This document shows positions 46,136 through 57,303 of a DNA stretch of 64,000 nucleotides, piece after piece. The stretch's first letter is position 1. Each line of letters opens with the position of its first letter. Where the stretch lies: the NCBI GenBank assembly GCA_013339895.1, contig JABACO010000011.1, forward strand, positions 7,264,137-7,328,136, given 5' to 3'. The position numbers and the translations under genes are program-made. This DNA is from Ephydatia muelleri (Eukaryota > Porifera > Demospongiae > Spongillida > Spongillidae). Under the pieces are notes generated by a model that saw nothing but the letters and a program-made list of their open reading frames with translations, was not told the DNA's origin and did not search any database.

Positions 46136-49100
46136 GTAAGTAGAGAGGAAAGTACATCACATGTGTTATGGAAGTGTTGACTCTCCCACAGATGGTCCTA
46201 ACATCACAGGAGGTGTCCAGTTTCAGCTGTTGACACCTACAAATGTTGATCCACCAGTGTTCCAGTTGACCTGCACCAGCACTAGTTCTCCTCCTACAGA
46301 TGTGCTGTGGACCACTAATGGAAGTCCAGTGAGTAATACTTCCTCTCAGATAGTGACAGATCGACCAACACCTACTTACAACAACACCCTGACTGTGACT
46401 GGGAGAGCATATGGGATGTACACATGCACTGTCACCACTACCTGCTCACCAGTGTGTGGAGGGTTTACTCTCAATCCAAGGTCCACTACCTCATCCCTCA
46501 CTATACAAGGTAAGTAGTGCTTATGAATAGTGTCTTGTACCTATAGACATGTACCTCTATACAGCTCCTTCTGACCCACCCACTGGTGTCACTGCTGTAC
46601 AGTCTGGTCCCACATCTGTCAGTGTCTCTTGGACTGCACCAACCTCAGGTGGTCCAGTAACCAGATACGATATCTACTATGTGGCTAATGGAGGCCCAAG
46701 TACAAGTGGAGGTTCAACCAATTCTACCTCTTATGTCCTAATCAACCTTGTCGTTGGTGTTCAGTACAACATCTCTGTCATAGCTGTGGGCACATCTCTG
46801 CCATCTCTAAGTGCTAATGTGATACTGACACTTACACTGAGTGAGTTTCACAGAATTAATGTTGAAATAAACCACTCCCCTCTCCTCCACTCTTGCTCCA
46901 CTTCAGTCCCATCAACGCCCTCACTCACCATAGCACAGGTCACTTCCACATCCATCACTGTCATGTGGTCACAGCCTGGTGGGGAGATAGGTACCACCTA
47001 TACCCTCTCCTACACCTACCAGGGACCATGTGCTGGAGCTGGAGGTGGTGGGAGTGTGTCTGTTGGTAATGCTACCCAGTACACCATCACTGGACTGCAG
47101 GAGTTCAGTGCCTACATCCTCACCATCACTGCCTCCATTGGTGTAGGGAGCAGTCCTCCAGCTAGTGTGCTAGTCAACACCTCCTCAGCAGGTGAGCTAG
47201 TGACCTCATCACAAGTTCACAGGTGGGTCCAGGGGGAGGGGCACATGCCTCCTCCCTCTTCTGTTCATCTAATTATATATTCATGCTTACATCATCGAGT
47301 AACAGCTTACAACGTATGATCGTGCGCCATACATCTATGTTGGTCCCTTTATTGTCCAATGCTATTGTTCACACATGTTTCAGTTTCTTAACTTGATAAA
47401 GATTTGCGCTCGCATGCAAGAGGTCAGATAGTTTTTCACTAACAGCATTTACAATTGCGAATCAAAGTTGTTACTGCACCTTTCTCATCTGTCTTCAGTA
47501 TATCCATTGGTGAAAGGGTAAGTAAAACTGCAATGCAATTACAACTCTGCATTGCTTTACCAAAAAGACAATTACCACTTGTACTAAAGATTGTGCCAGA
47601 TGATACAGAAATGAGTAAGCAGTGCCCTGGCAGTACATTGCTACAATCCCTTATATGTTGTGCACATTCCCAAACCCGCATTGTTTATTAGTTAATTGGT
47701 TGCATAATTAATACCAGTGACAGTAAAAGTAAAAATTTTCTGGTTTTCTAAGATTAAAAAGCTTTTTCTGCTCCAGTATGGGTGAAAGAAACCTTTTTTC
47801 ATTAGTAATGATGAGCCTTCATTATAACTTTATTGTCAATGCACATGAAGTTCTAAAAATGTTTATTCAAAAGTGACCACGAAGGCTCTTCACCTCACTG
47901 TATGACAAAAAAGCATAATGTAGCTAAATGTACGCACGTGTTGTTGTGTTGAGTGATAACTAGTAATCAACAGTTGTGCTTTTTTCATGTAAGAATACTG
48001 CTACACTCAAAGTTTCCGCACTTTGCGCATGGGAGGGGGCATATTCCATTCCTGTGCTCCCCACTCCCACCTTTACAAATTCTGGATTTGCCCCTGAAGA
48101 TGGCTGACTCCCTTCCCTTCTCTCCCCATAGCTCCTTCTGCTCCTCCTAACAACCTCACTGAAGTGACCAAGACCTCCTCTAGCATGACCATCAGTTGGG
48201 AGGAAGTCCCCTGTCAGGACCAGAACAGTGTGATAGTGGAGTACAGGGTTATCTATGGAGCTGTGACCAGTGGTGTGGGAGGGACAGTAGCCACCTCTGG
48301 GAGGACATTGACTGTGAATGGACTATCTCCCTATACCAACTACTCCATTGAAGTGTCAGCAGTCAACAGTGATGGAGCCATGGGACCTTACAGTTCTCCT
48401 CTCTTTGTGGTGACTCACCAAAGCAGTATGTCAAATATTACTGCTTTGTACAAAATACAGATTGTTGTATGACACATTTGACACCATGCACTGGTTTATC
48501 TTGTGTGTCCATCTTCCTGATCCTCTTCCTCACCAGCTCCTGGACCTGTGGGTGGACTCCAAGCCTTCAACAAGATCTTCACAACCATCACACTCACATG
48601 GCAACCTCCTCCTGTCCCCAATGGGGTGATCATCATGTATCAGGTGACTTACTCCACCAATGGAATAGTGAACACCTACAACACAACCACACACCCAGTG
48701 ATAATAACAGGGCTGGTACCAAGGACCACCTACACCTTCTCTGTCACTGCTTACACCATCACAGGATCAGGGACACCACAACAAGTACAGACCAGCACTG
48801 CAGATATATGTTAGTGGTCTGGGGACTTATAACTATTCACTTCATTGTGGTACTGTACCCTCAGCCCATGTGATTGGTGTGGTGGTCTTAGCCATCAACA
48901 CAACATCTGTCCGAGTGTCCTGGCTGGCTGTCCAGCTCCCTCCAGATGGCATCCTTACAGGGTACACAGTGTATTATCTTTCTCTTCCCAACACTTCAAA
49001 GAGGCAGTCGGGTGGGTACACCAGTCACACCTTCCCTCCTACCACCACATGGGGAGACATCAACAACCTCAATCCTAATGGTGTGTACCAGTTCAGTGTG

Positions 49101-49612
49101 ATTGCCCAGATGACCATCATGGAACAGTTGTACAGTGGAGAGATGGACACATCACTGGTCAACACACCCACCATCACTCTAGGTAAGGTCCCTTTTGTAA
49201 CAATATTACAAACCAATGACATGTGACCTTGAAGGTTCCTCAAACCTGGCATCCACCTGTAACTGTGGAGGAGTCCTTGCAGGATCTCTTGTAGCTGAAT
49301 TTGTGGTTCTAGCTGTTGCTATGGTGACCATCATTGTATTTGTTATAATCTATTTAAGGAAAAAAAGGTGTGATCAAACTGCTATGATGTTCATGCTAAA
49401 ATACCTGTGACATTTTCCAATTGCAGTAATGTCTTCACTACTAGAACAAAAAATGTTCCTTCTGACAATTGGTAGGACATAACCTAACCCTCCATATCTG
49501 AATCACTCCACTCATCTCTCTCAGTGATGTGATCACAATGAAGTCATGTGATGCATATGGTGAAATAAGAGCAGGTGGACAAGACTGCTATGAAGTGGTG
49601 AAACACAAGTGA
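45740..49612 (+). CDS. Single-pass Ig/FN3 receptor-like protein, 5' partial, nine exons visible
   Basis: Exons 45740-46135, 46190-46509, 46565-46840, 46907-47191, 48132-48425, 48537-48809, 48865-49182, 49235-49367 and 49525-49612. Junctions are GT-AG. Every domain exon starts and ends in phase 1, the classic phase of shuffled extracellular modules; the transmembrane exon ends in phase 2. The product has two Ig-like domains, five FN3 domains, one membrane helix and a short cytoplasmic tail with tyrosine motifs (CDAYGEI, CYEVV). It is probably a cell-surface adhesion or recognition receptor; ligand unknown. The start and signal peptide are not identified. No frameshift or stop was found in any exon, so the gene looks functional. 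Confidence 0.85.
46190..46509 (+). CDS. Receptor exon 2: Ig domain
   Basis: Phase 1/1, introns of 54 and 55 bp on either side. It has FQLTCTSTSSPPTDVLWTTN (B-strand Cys and C-strand Trp) and AYGMYTCTVT (the Y-x-C of the F strand), the core of an immunoglobulin domain. Confidence 0.8.
46565..46840 (+). CDS. Receptor exon 3: FN3 domain 1
   Basis: Phase 1/1. It starts APSDPPTGVTAVQSGPTSV and then VSWTAP (B-strand Trp), YDIYYV, and VGVQYNISVIAV (the Y-x-x-x-V pattern of F strands). A typical single-exon FN3. Confidence 0.85.
46907..47191 (+). CDS. Receptor exon 4: FN3 domain 2
   Basis: Phase 1/1, donor GCAG-GTGAGC. It has PSLTIAQVTSTSITVMWSQP, YTLSYTYQG, TGLQEFSAYILTITA and a Gly-rich loop (GAGGGGS). 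Confidence 0.85.
47192..48131. other. Large intron of the receptor gene
   Basis: 940 bp, against 52-111 bp for most other introns in this gene. The middle (about 47,320-48,060) is AT-rich with an 80-codon open frame on both strands but no recognisable domain. Probably holds an old insertion. Confidence 0.4.
48132..48425 (+). CDS. Receptor exon 5: FN3 domain 3
   Basis: Acceptor CCCCATAG, donor AGCA-GTATGT, phase 1/1. Motifs are APPNNLTEVTKTSSSMTISW, EYRVIYGA, and NGLSPYTNYSIEVSAVN (canonical G-L-x-P-x-T-x-Y). Confidence 0.9.
48537..48809 (+). CDS. Receptor exon 6: FN3 domain 4
   Basis: Phase 1/1, donor ATAT-GTTAGT. Motifs are TITLTWQPPPVPNGVIIMYQ, YQVTYS and TGLVPRTTYTFSVTAYT. Confidence 0.9.
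48865..49182 (+). CDS. Receptor exon 7: FN3 domain 5
   Basis: Phase 1/1. Motifs are TTSVRVSWLAVQLPPDGILT, GYTVYYLS, and LNPNGVYQFSVIAQ. Membrane-proximal FN3 with a long C'-E loop. Confidence 0.85.
49235..49367 (+). CDS. Receptor exon 8: transmembrane helix
   Basis: Acceptor CTTGAAG, starts phase 1, donor AAAG-GTGTGA, ends phase 2. A Cys-containing stalk (STCNCGG) precedes a hydrophobic helix (VVLAVAMVTIIVFVIIYL) followed by basic RKK, which marks the cytoplasmic side. Confidence 0.85.
49525..49612 (+). CDS. Receptor exon 9: cytoplasmic tail
   Basis: Acceptor CTCTCAG. One base completes the split Ser codon, then the exon reads DVITMKSCDAYGEI, RAGGQD, CYEVVKHK and stop TGA (49610-49612). The two tyrosines in Y-x-x-I/V context could be phosphorylation or SH2-docking sites. 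The CDAYG motif recurs in a minus-strand fragment at 51.8-52.0 kb. Confidence 0.75.
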
Positions 49613-50289
49613 TTGACCTTCACTTCAACACACCTGTGCTTCTTTACTATGTGTGTAGCCCATAGCTAAGGGATTGTGTTGTATGTTAATAGACATGCTT
49701 TGATTGTTTTATTCTGCTGTCTCTTGAATGCCAAGTGCATATATACATACATGCTCACATGACCATAATCATCTGTGCCACCATTCCTGCAGTGTTGTGT
49801 GTTGTGTTGATTATAAAAAAGCACTTCGAATTCCATTGTACTTGCATGCAACTGCATGCATACAACATGTGACCCATGTATCGGGTATAGTTTGAACACA
49901 TGAGGGTGTAAGCACATTTTATGTGTCCATTATAACTTGGCACATGTTGTTGCAACAACCCCAGCTTTTAACATTGTAAAATGTATTTTTACAACATTAT
50001 TAAAACCTTCAAGCTCCTCTCAAATGGACCTAAATATCAGGAGTTGGTGTGGACCTTCATTCCTATGGCAGTGAAATGATTTGGGAATTGGGGCAAAGAG
50101 GACACAGGATACCTTCTCAAGACTGGCATCCCACCTGCCATTAACCTTTCCCTCCCCAAACTATCAGTCAAACTACCTGGTGGTCAGCAATTCCTTTCAG
50201 GGTTGGTCATGAGCACAGAAGTGCTGATACCACAGGCAAATAAGTGGCCCTCATTAACAACTGGAATGTTGCTTCAAAGTTTGTCTAAC
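49613..50289. other. 3' flank of the receptor gene, no gene seen
   Basis: Presumed 3' UTR and intergenic DNA. ATTAAA occurs near 49,999 as a weak polyadenylation signal. No domain is seen in either strand. Confidence 0.4.
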
Positions 50290-51676
50290 TTTTTCAATAA
50301 AATGTGTCCTTGTTTACTTAGCAAATGTTATCTTTTTCCCTCCACTTGGGCTATAGTGCATTTGTCCAAGTGACGTAATAGCAGAGCAAAGTTCCAACTA
50401 TTTCATTCAAACTTTTAATTTAATATCTAAAAGTTACGTCTTATCCACAATCTCTCCATAAAAAGCATGACACTACTCACCCCCTGGAGCAAATCCCGTG
50501 GGGAAGAGTGTGTGTTGGGGGGAGTGGTGGGAAGGGAGGGTATCACACTGGCATAGTTGCTAGAGTGATATATGAATGTACCAGTGTTGCAATCTACATT
50601 GTGGTGAGCAATTTTTTTTTGATGTTAAAATACCCCATCCGAGCAATGAATTATGCTGAGGCGGACACAAAAATGCTTACCCTATGTCTTTTTTTTTTCC
50701 TGCCTATACCTAAAATATTTTGTACTTGATTTTATTGTTATGCTAAACCTATTGTGTGTATGATTGGGCATCTATACACCTCCAGGTATCTTGTGTTGTA
50801 CAACACCTTATCACAAATCTCACTTTACATCTCTCTGCCAGGTGCCTGCCTTTAGGTACAAGACCTGCATCCTTGTTGGCTGTGGCATGGTGTGCACTTA
50901 TTGGAGTTGCTTCTATTGTATGCATCAACAGATGTACTGTATGAATCTCCTCCTCTTACACACCCACTGAAGCTCCATAACCATAGAGGTCTAAACAGAA
51001 AAGTTTTTTCAAAGTTTGTCTACTTTTTCTTTGTGTATTTCAAGTTTTTTTTTTTAAATGTGTCATTCGTTTCTTAGCAAATGTTCAGTGTTCATGTACA
51101 TCCATATTTTTAATATGCCAAACCTCCCCTGGGCTATGGTCCATTTGTCCAAGTGATGTAATAGCAGTGCAACGTTCAATTTGTTGTGATTTGCAACCTT
51201 ATCTCCTTATGTTTCATTCAAACTTTCTGGTTTATATATTTTCCATATCTAAAATGTTGTTTCTATGTCTTTCCCCAATCTCTCCATAAAAGCATAACAT
51301 TCTCTCCCATGGGGCACTCTCATGGGGATAGGTTTGGTGGGAAGGGAGGTGTATCAGATTCGCATAGTTGGTTCAGCGATGTGTTAGCAGAGTGAATGTA
51401 TCTGTGAAATATACTGAAACCAGACATTAAATGACTTATTTCTACGTCTCATTATTTTTACATGTACTTAAAAACTTTTTTACTTTTATGCGCTAAACCT
51501 ATTGTGTGTATGTGTAGGATATTGGGCATCTATACACCTCCTGCGGGAATTTGATTTGTGCAGCACCTTATCACTTCACATCTCTCTGCCAGGTGCCTGG
51601 CTTGGGGTACAAGACTTGCATCCTTGGTGCCTATAACTGGGGAGGTGGTGAGCACTTACTCAAATTGTGTGCGTGT

Positions 51677-51715
<39 letters not shown>

Positions 51716-51720
51716 CACAG
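50290..51720. repeat. Tandem duplication, two diverged copies of about 750 bp
   Basis: Copy 1 (about 50,290-51,050) and copy 2 (about 51,055-51,720) share, in order, CTTAGCAAATGTT, GGGCTAT-GT-CATTTGTCCAAGTGA, ATCTCTCCATAAAA, CTAAACCTATTGTGTGTATG, GGGCATCTATACACCTCC, CTTTACATCTCTCTGCCAGG (with small changes) and GGTACAAGACCTGCATCCTT. Both contain the acceptor-like CTCTGCCAG. No long coding frame is conserved between copies. Confidence 0.65.
51678..51713. repeat. (CA)n microsatellite
   Basis: A run of CA dinucleotides inside the second copy of the tandem duplication. Confidence 0.95.
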
Positions 51721-51761
51721 GCACATTTCCAACTGCAGTCACCCACATGCTGGTCTTATGG

Positions 51762-52150
51762 CTAGATCAACAACATGTCTTCATCAACTAAAATGCATGC
51801 GTACATACACTGTCTCAAGGTTTCATGGGAGGTGTGGATTAGAGGTTCCCTTCCCATCTGTCCCACTTGTCCATAAGCATCACACTGCTGCAAGGCCATC
51901 TTGACATCATCTGACTCATGTCCTCCATGACCTACTTCTCCATATGCTGCACACTCGCTCATGGCTATGGTGCTGGAAGAGCAGAGGTGTTAGCTGGATG
52001 TACAGAACGAGATGTGATTACCTTTTGCCCGCTGGTTTGGAATGTCTGTAAGAAATATTGGTCAGTGTGTGTTATGGACATGAATGCATACCAACAGTAC
52101 CTTCTTGTTACTATTATTATTGCCATGGCAACAATCAATATCAGCATTCT
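51762..52150 (-). pseudogene. Fragment of a second receptor: membrane helix and tyrosine-motif tail
   Basis: On the minus strand, near 52,147-52,100, a short hydrophobic segment (MLILIVAMAIIIV followed by TRRYC) resembles a membrane helix with a cytoplasmic basic stop. Downstream (51,962-51,770) lies a frame with MSECAAYGEVGHGG and ALQQCDAYGQVGQMG. These share the C-x-A-Y-G-x-V/I spacing with the tail of the plus-strand receptor (CDAYGEI). FN3 exons are not seen upstream on this strand, where a hAT relic now lies. Probably a truncated paralogue, or the last exons of a gene disrupted by insertions. Confidence 0.45.
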
Positions 52151-52219
52151 GTTATAGAGAGGTTTAGGGCACTACAATTGTTTCATTTCCAGCATAAGGA
52201 CATTCAGTACCAATGAAAC

Positions 52220-52470
52220 CTTGTGTTTCCTTGTGAAACAAGGTGGTATACTCAGCATGCATGTCTTCGCAGGGTTCTAGATAATCAAGTTGTGCTCTGT
52301 AGTCTTGCTACTTATGCCGTTGTTACAAGGGTTAAAGGCCACGATAAACAGGCATTTTGTGATATGATTGGGGATGGTAACTTCTGGGCCAGTGAAATGA
52401 TTGCAGAGCAGAAGTTAGCTCCTATTACTGAGGTAATTGGTATTGTTGAATCCAATTCAGCAAGTCTTGC
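52220..52470 (+). pseudogene. hAT transposase fragment, plus-strand part
   Basis: Reads CETRWYTQHACLRRVLDNQV, then FWASEMIAEQKLAPITEVIG and IVESNSASL. This is the middle part of a hAT transposase (the T-R-W region and the F-W...L-x-P-I...I-x-x-x-E segment). Beyond about 52,470 homology stops and the other part begins on the opposite strand. Confidence 0.65.
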
Positions 52471-52689
52471 AGTCCTAGATCTTACAAAGTGTGTAATAAA
52501 TCTGCACTTCTCTAGTATGCCACTACAAGCATCAGTATCACAGATATCTTTCACAAGTAAGTTAAAAACATGAGCAGCACAACCATTGCAAAAGACGTGT
52601 GGATACTCTGCTTCTAAGATATCCCAGGCAGCTCTCATGTTGGCAGTATTATCTGTGATTACTGCTGTCACTTTATTGACACCAGCCAC
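52465..52689 (-). pseudogene. hAT transposase fragment, minus-strand part
   Basis: Reads VTAVITDNTANMRAAWDILE (the D-N-x-A-N-M box), CNGCAAHVFNLLVKDI (the C-x-x-H region of hAT catalytic domains) and KCRFITHFVRSRTARL. In intact hAT transposases this segment directly precedes the ETRWYTQ part on the same strand. Here the two halves meet end to end in opposite orientation, so one has been inverted. Confidence 0.7.
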
Positions 52690-53201
52690 TGCAACAATCT
52701 CCTTAATAATCTTCGCAACATTATCTCCTGTTAGCTGGGTTTCCTCGGTTGATATAGACTTAATAAAAACAGGCTTGTTCTTGAGGTTTGCAATGGACTA
52801 TAAAATTGACTAGATGCTCTTTCCTATTATTCGACACTCATCTGATATTAATGCAACAACATTTGACTCTGCAATATATATACTCACCAATAACGGTCTT
52901 CTGCTTCTCAAATGCATTATCGAGAAGGCGTGTTGCGAGTAGCTTACGAGGAGGTACCTCGTATGCAGGCCTAGCAACAGATGATAGATGTCTCAATTAT
53001 GAATAGTCAGCTATATGAAATGGGATCGCTGTTTGGAAGAAGAAAGAAGCAAATGCCTCATCCAATCGCCAATCGCATTATCGGTTTTATACAAGACTAA
53101 CACATTAAACACAACTATGCTATTTTTTTATTATTATAATAAAAACTGATGTCCTTGTCCAGAACTGGTCCAGAGGCAGGCCAGCAGCCTTCGACATCTG
53201 T

Positions 53202-53465
53202 GTGACCTCACCGCTTAATACACTTACTTTGTCAGAAGCGGGGGTTTGTGCAGGTGCCGCTGCCCAGGCTGGAGAGGTCAGGAAGCACTCAGCTAATGAT
53301 GACAAATGTGGAGATCTGGGTTGGTTTTGTGTCCCCCTGGTGACTGAAACTTATGGAGCATGGGGAGCTGAGGCCAAGGCCTGTTTCTCCCAGCTGGCTT
53401 CGAGGCTTTCCATCAGGCTTCAAAAGCCCAAATCAGTCATTCTTTATGAACTATATACGTACTGA
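53202..53465 (+). pseudogene. Fragment of the C-terminal region of a retroelement ORF
   Basis: Contains DLGWFCVPLVTETYGAWGAE, AKACFSQLASRLSI and KPKSVILYELY. A V-P-L-V-x-E-x-x-G-x-W-G-x-E-A motif followed by S-x-L-A-x-R-L is, from memory, typical of the region downstream of RT in many invertebrate non-LTR elements. No RT remains here. Assignment moderate. Confidence 0.5.
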
Positions 53466-54005
53466 ATTACAATTGTACTGAATTATGGCCCTTGAAGATA
53501 ATTTCATCATGTGGTAGGTCCATTGTATGCTATGTAAACTGTGGTTAGCTAATCTGATGTTAGGCGCCTGGCAACTTCCAGTTCTAAGAGAACAAACTGT
53601 GTACCTATGTCTTAAAAGAACACACTTTATATGTGTAGCACCTATATACAAACCACACATTGTGTGCAGCGATGGTGATGGCATGCATGGGAGCATTAGT
53701 CCTGATGCCATAAACTTCACAATCAAGTACATGATGGGAGGGGGGTGAGTGGCCTGATGCAAAGCCTTTGGCCTAGTGGTAGAGGCATTTTAGTCTGTTG
53801 CATAATGTCCTGGTACTTTGTTGTTCTAGGGTTCAATAAGAGAGCTCTGTTTTAAAAGTCTGTTTGGGACTGTTTCTATGGAGATGACAATCTTGTATCT
53901 ATTGTTTTGTACTGGTGAAGAACAGCAGGGTCCAGGAACCCAATGTTGAGACTAACCATCTGGAGTCATCCACCTCAGGCTCAGTGAATTTACTCAATCA
54001 GAGTT

Positions 54006-54437
54006 TTGACACTAGGTTCCAACCTACCAGGCAAGATGTCTGCTGGTCCGGAGGGCATGCACTTCTTCATCAAGTGGTCCAAAACCAACCAGATGGGCAG
54101 GTGTGTTCAGCGTACCAAAGGCAGGCACATGTGTCCAGTTCCAGCAATAGAGGCCTATAGAGAATGTTGTCACTGTTCCACTCACTCCTCACCCCTCTTC
54201 CACTTCAAAGATGGGAGAACACTCACATCTAAGAGCTTCCGCTCCACCTTTCTACCCCTGGTATGGTGGAGCTATGTGGCTACAATCCAGCCAAATATAA
54301 CACCCACATTGGTGCAGCCATGTACAGTAGCTGCCAGAACAGGCCTTCCCACTGACACCATTTGGAACCTCGGAAGAGGTGAAGCAAAGCAAACCAGACA
54401 TACGTATTGGTGCAGCCACAGTACATGTAAACTCTAA
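54006..54437 (+). pseudogene. DIRS tyrosine-recombinase fragment, second copy
   Basis: Matches the recombinase at 8.7-9.0 kb: PGKMSAGPEGMHFFIKWSKT, AIEAYRECCHCSTHSSPLFH, GRTLTSKSFRSTFLPLV and AARTGLPTDTIW. The HSLRIG box is lost through a small deletion, so the catalytic H-x-x-R is absent. An isolated relic. Confidence 0.65.
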
Positions 54438-55015
54438 TTGCTAACTATAGCAATAGCACAAATTGTGCATGTTTTAACTGCACATTACATGTATCTATGT
54501 TCACACAAACCACACACTGTGTGCAGAGACAGGGGTTGGGCCTGATGCCATAACATGGGAGGGGGGTGGAGTGTGCTTTGACCCTGATGCAGGGCTTTGG
54601 CCTAGTGGTAGACTGAGCAGCGCCCCGATGTGTAGACAAAGCTTTCCTTAATATAAGTATATATTGTGATAGCGCTCTTCCATTGGCGAAGTCCCAGAGA
54701 GTGCTTCGCAGTATGAGTTAAGCGCTTTACGTGTATTGATCGACGCACACATGCAGACAAATATTGAAAATGCGGCACATTCAGACTTGATGTTAATCGA
54801 TCTAGGTAAGACTGAGAAGCCTACGTAGGTCGTAGCTGTACTGGAAAGTGCTAACGAATCATTTTTTTCCCTGCGTGTAAGCGTATCAGTGCACGTGCCT
54901 AGCCTACGCGCTTCATTCATCGAGCTGCATGCAGGCTAAACGAACACTGTTTACAATAAACTTCAAGTGAAAACAACCCACTATATAGGTCAAAAGTGTC
55001 CATGACGACGTCTTG
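54438..55015. other. No gene seen
   Basis: Mixed unique sequence with no recognisable domain. GGCCTAGTGGTAGA (54,599-54,612) also occurs at 53,771-53,784, each preceded by GATGCARRGCYTT, which shows a small local repeat flanking the recombinase relic. Confidence 0.35.
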
Positions 55016-55474
55016 TATACAATAAATATAATAGCTTCACCATAATGCATTAGCAGTGAGCTAGGGTTGGTGGGTGTCCCTCTAGCTGGCAGTCTAGACC
55101 TATGGGAATTGGGGGGAGGAGGCTAGGGAAAAGGTTTCCACTTAGCTACCTGGCTTACTATTGGCTCAGATCATCACCAGCAGTCTTGTTAATCTTCAGC
55201 TGAATTAACTTATTGTGCACATTTATTCACCATTGGACAATTATTGCCAATATTAATTAAATATTTTTGGCAGATGACGCAATGGCATACTTATATGATG
55301 CGCGGTAGAAATTAATTTTTTGTCTTGATTTTAGTTAAAGAATGGTTAATGGAATAATTTTTCGAAGTGCATATATCATAATCAGACCGATTTATAGTAC
55401 ATTATAAACTTGTTTACAATTCAATTTGAAATAAAAAGCAAGATGACCGCCTATGTATGGGCCATTTCTGGATA
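55016..55474 (+). repeat. Dispersed repeat, copy 1
   Basis: Nearly identical to 58,108-58,577 in the same orientation, starting at ATACAATAAAT and sharing AATAGCTTCACCATAATGCA, GTCCCTCTAGCTGGCAGTCT and the end GGGCCATTTCTGGATATG. It differs by a few substitutions and a short indel around 55,297. No coding frame; presumably part of a DNA transposon. Confidence 0.85.
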
Positions 55475-57303
55475 TGGTTGAATTTTGTTACAAGAAAGTC
55501 TAGGCAATTCAAGCGAAAGAACTCTTGCCATTAAAGATTTGAGTGTTGTTTCAACTTTGGTAGATTCTGCTGAAGGCGTGGAAGATCTTGCTATCCTCCT
55601 CGAATTCCCGACAACGTCACGAGGAATGCAAACTTTTCTCCGTTCAACAAATGTGACAAACATTCTTTAGTAACAAGGAACATTGCCATCATCAGAGGCG
55701 GCCCAGCACTTATAGAGAGGGAAGGGGGGGGCCCAAGTATGCACGGGCGCCAAAAGGGGTGGGGCATTTTGGATGTTAACTTATAATCATCATTTTGGTA
55801 CATAATGCAAGTGTAAAATTTATTATTATAATATTTTTTTAATAAGTATTAAAGAATAAACAAACATCATGATACAATACAACTGTAACGTATCAAGATA
55901 CAAGAGAATAACACATAAAACACACACAAACAACTACAGAAGCTACTAAAAAATATAATAAATACAAAAGAAACCCAAGAAGCTGTGCTGAAACTCATTC
56001 TGGCAGGTATGGAAGCCCAGCTCCATCCTTAATCTCCATCCTTCTCCTCCATTTCACTCTGCTGCCGCGAATGCAGAGATTCGTAGCACGAAGGACAGCA
56101 AAAAGCATTCTGGCATGCACATAGCCCAGCACTTCACTGTTGGACTTGTGCCAAATCTTTTCAGCCAAATGACGTATAAATGTCTTTGCAAGTTAGGAGA
56201 TGGTTGTTTTCTGCATTCACTGAGTGTTGGTAAGGTGATTGTTCAAAGCAAACTGTCAAATGCAGATATTGAATTGTATTACAGGTGTGTGGCGCAGTGG
56301 AATCAAAAGGCTGAACTAAACTAACTGGCTCAAGTAATACATATCTAAGTGAAGAGGTAACCATGTAGTACAGAGTAGGCACATGCATGGTTATAACCAA
56401 CGCCCAAAGCTAAACTGGCGGGGTTCTCCACACCATCAAGGGGGTAAGGGCATGGTTACAGCCAGGTGTGAATCATGCGTTCAATATACTCTTCTGTACT
56501 GTACTGGATTAGTTGACGCACATGTAGAACTATGCACAAGTGTGTACGGTTTCTACACACACAAAAGCAGCACTACATGTAGCTTATTCCCAGTGGCAGC
56601 CAGCCTAACCTGATCCTACTCCACAGACATTTGTCCGCAACGTCCATCTGCCAATGAAAGAGCAGAGACCTTAACGCAATTGATCTGTGTTCTCTGTATG
56701 AATGGTTGGCAAAGCTGTCCTAACTATAAAGCAGTTTCTGGTGTCCCATATTTGACATGTAATGCTGCAGCCACAATTTGTATGGTACCGTACACATTTG
56801 TCATACCACATCACCATATATCCATGCATTGACATACACCTACTCCGATCCTCTCAGCCTGAGGTGTTACATGGTGATGCTCAACCAATGTGCATAGCCA
56901 AGAGAACAATGATGTATCATGAGGAGGAAGTGTACTGTATAGTGAGGTTTCCTTCTTTGGGTTGGGTACTGTGGTTGTGTCCATCCCTCCACCAAGTTAA
57001 AATAGCAAGGTAAGAAGTACAGGTAGGCGGGTCGCGGAAAGAAAATAAAATTTAAGAAAAGGGGGCGGATTACGAAGCGCTATGCATGCACCGGGAAACT
57101 ATCTCGAGAGATAATCTTAGGATGTAAAACAACAGGTTGACACAGTCAAGGGTTGTAGATACACCGCTCCCATAATGAATGTAGTTAAGGGTCCACCCTA
57201 CGGTTTGTTTAGTTTCCCCTAAAAAGTTTGTTTAGTACAGATGAATATTCGTTATTTTCCGCATAAGCGGGGTGAGAAATTCCGCATAACCGGGGTACTA
57301 CTG
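55475..57303. other. Repeat-derived or intergenic DNA, no recognisable gene
   Basis: The frame 55485-55670 (ESLGNSSERTLAIKDL and LVDSAEGVEDLAIL) looks protein-like, but I do not recognise the family. The stretch 55,700-55,760 is G-rich; 55,800-56,000 is A-rich. The frames at 56115-56324 and 56762-57013 show no domain. Confidence 0.35.

Noticed and set aside
47439..47691. Overlapping open frames on both strands in the large receptor intron
   Set aside because: About 80 codons each with no domain; including either would disrupt the phase-1 exon chain.
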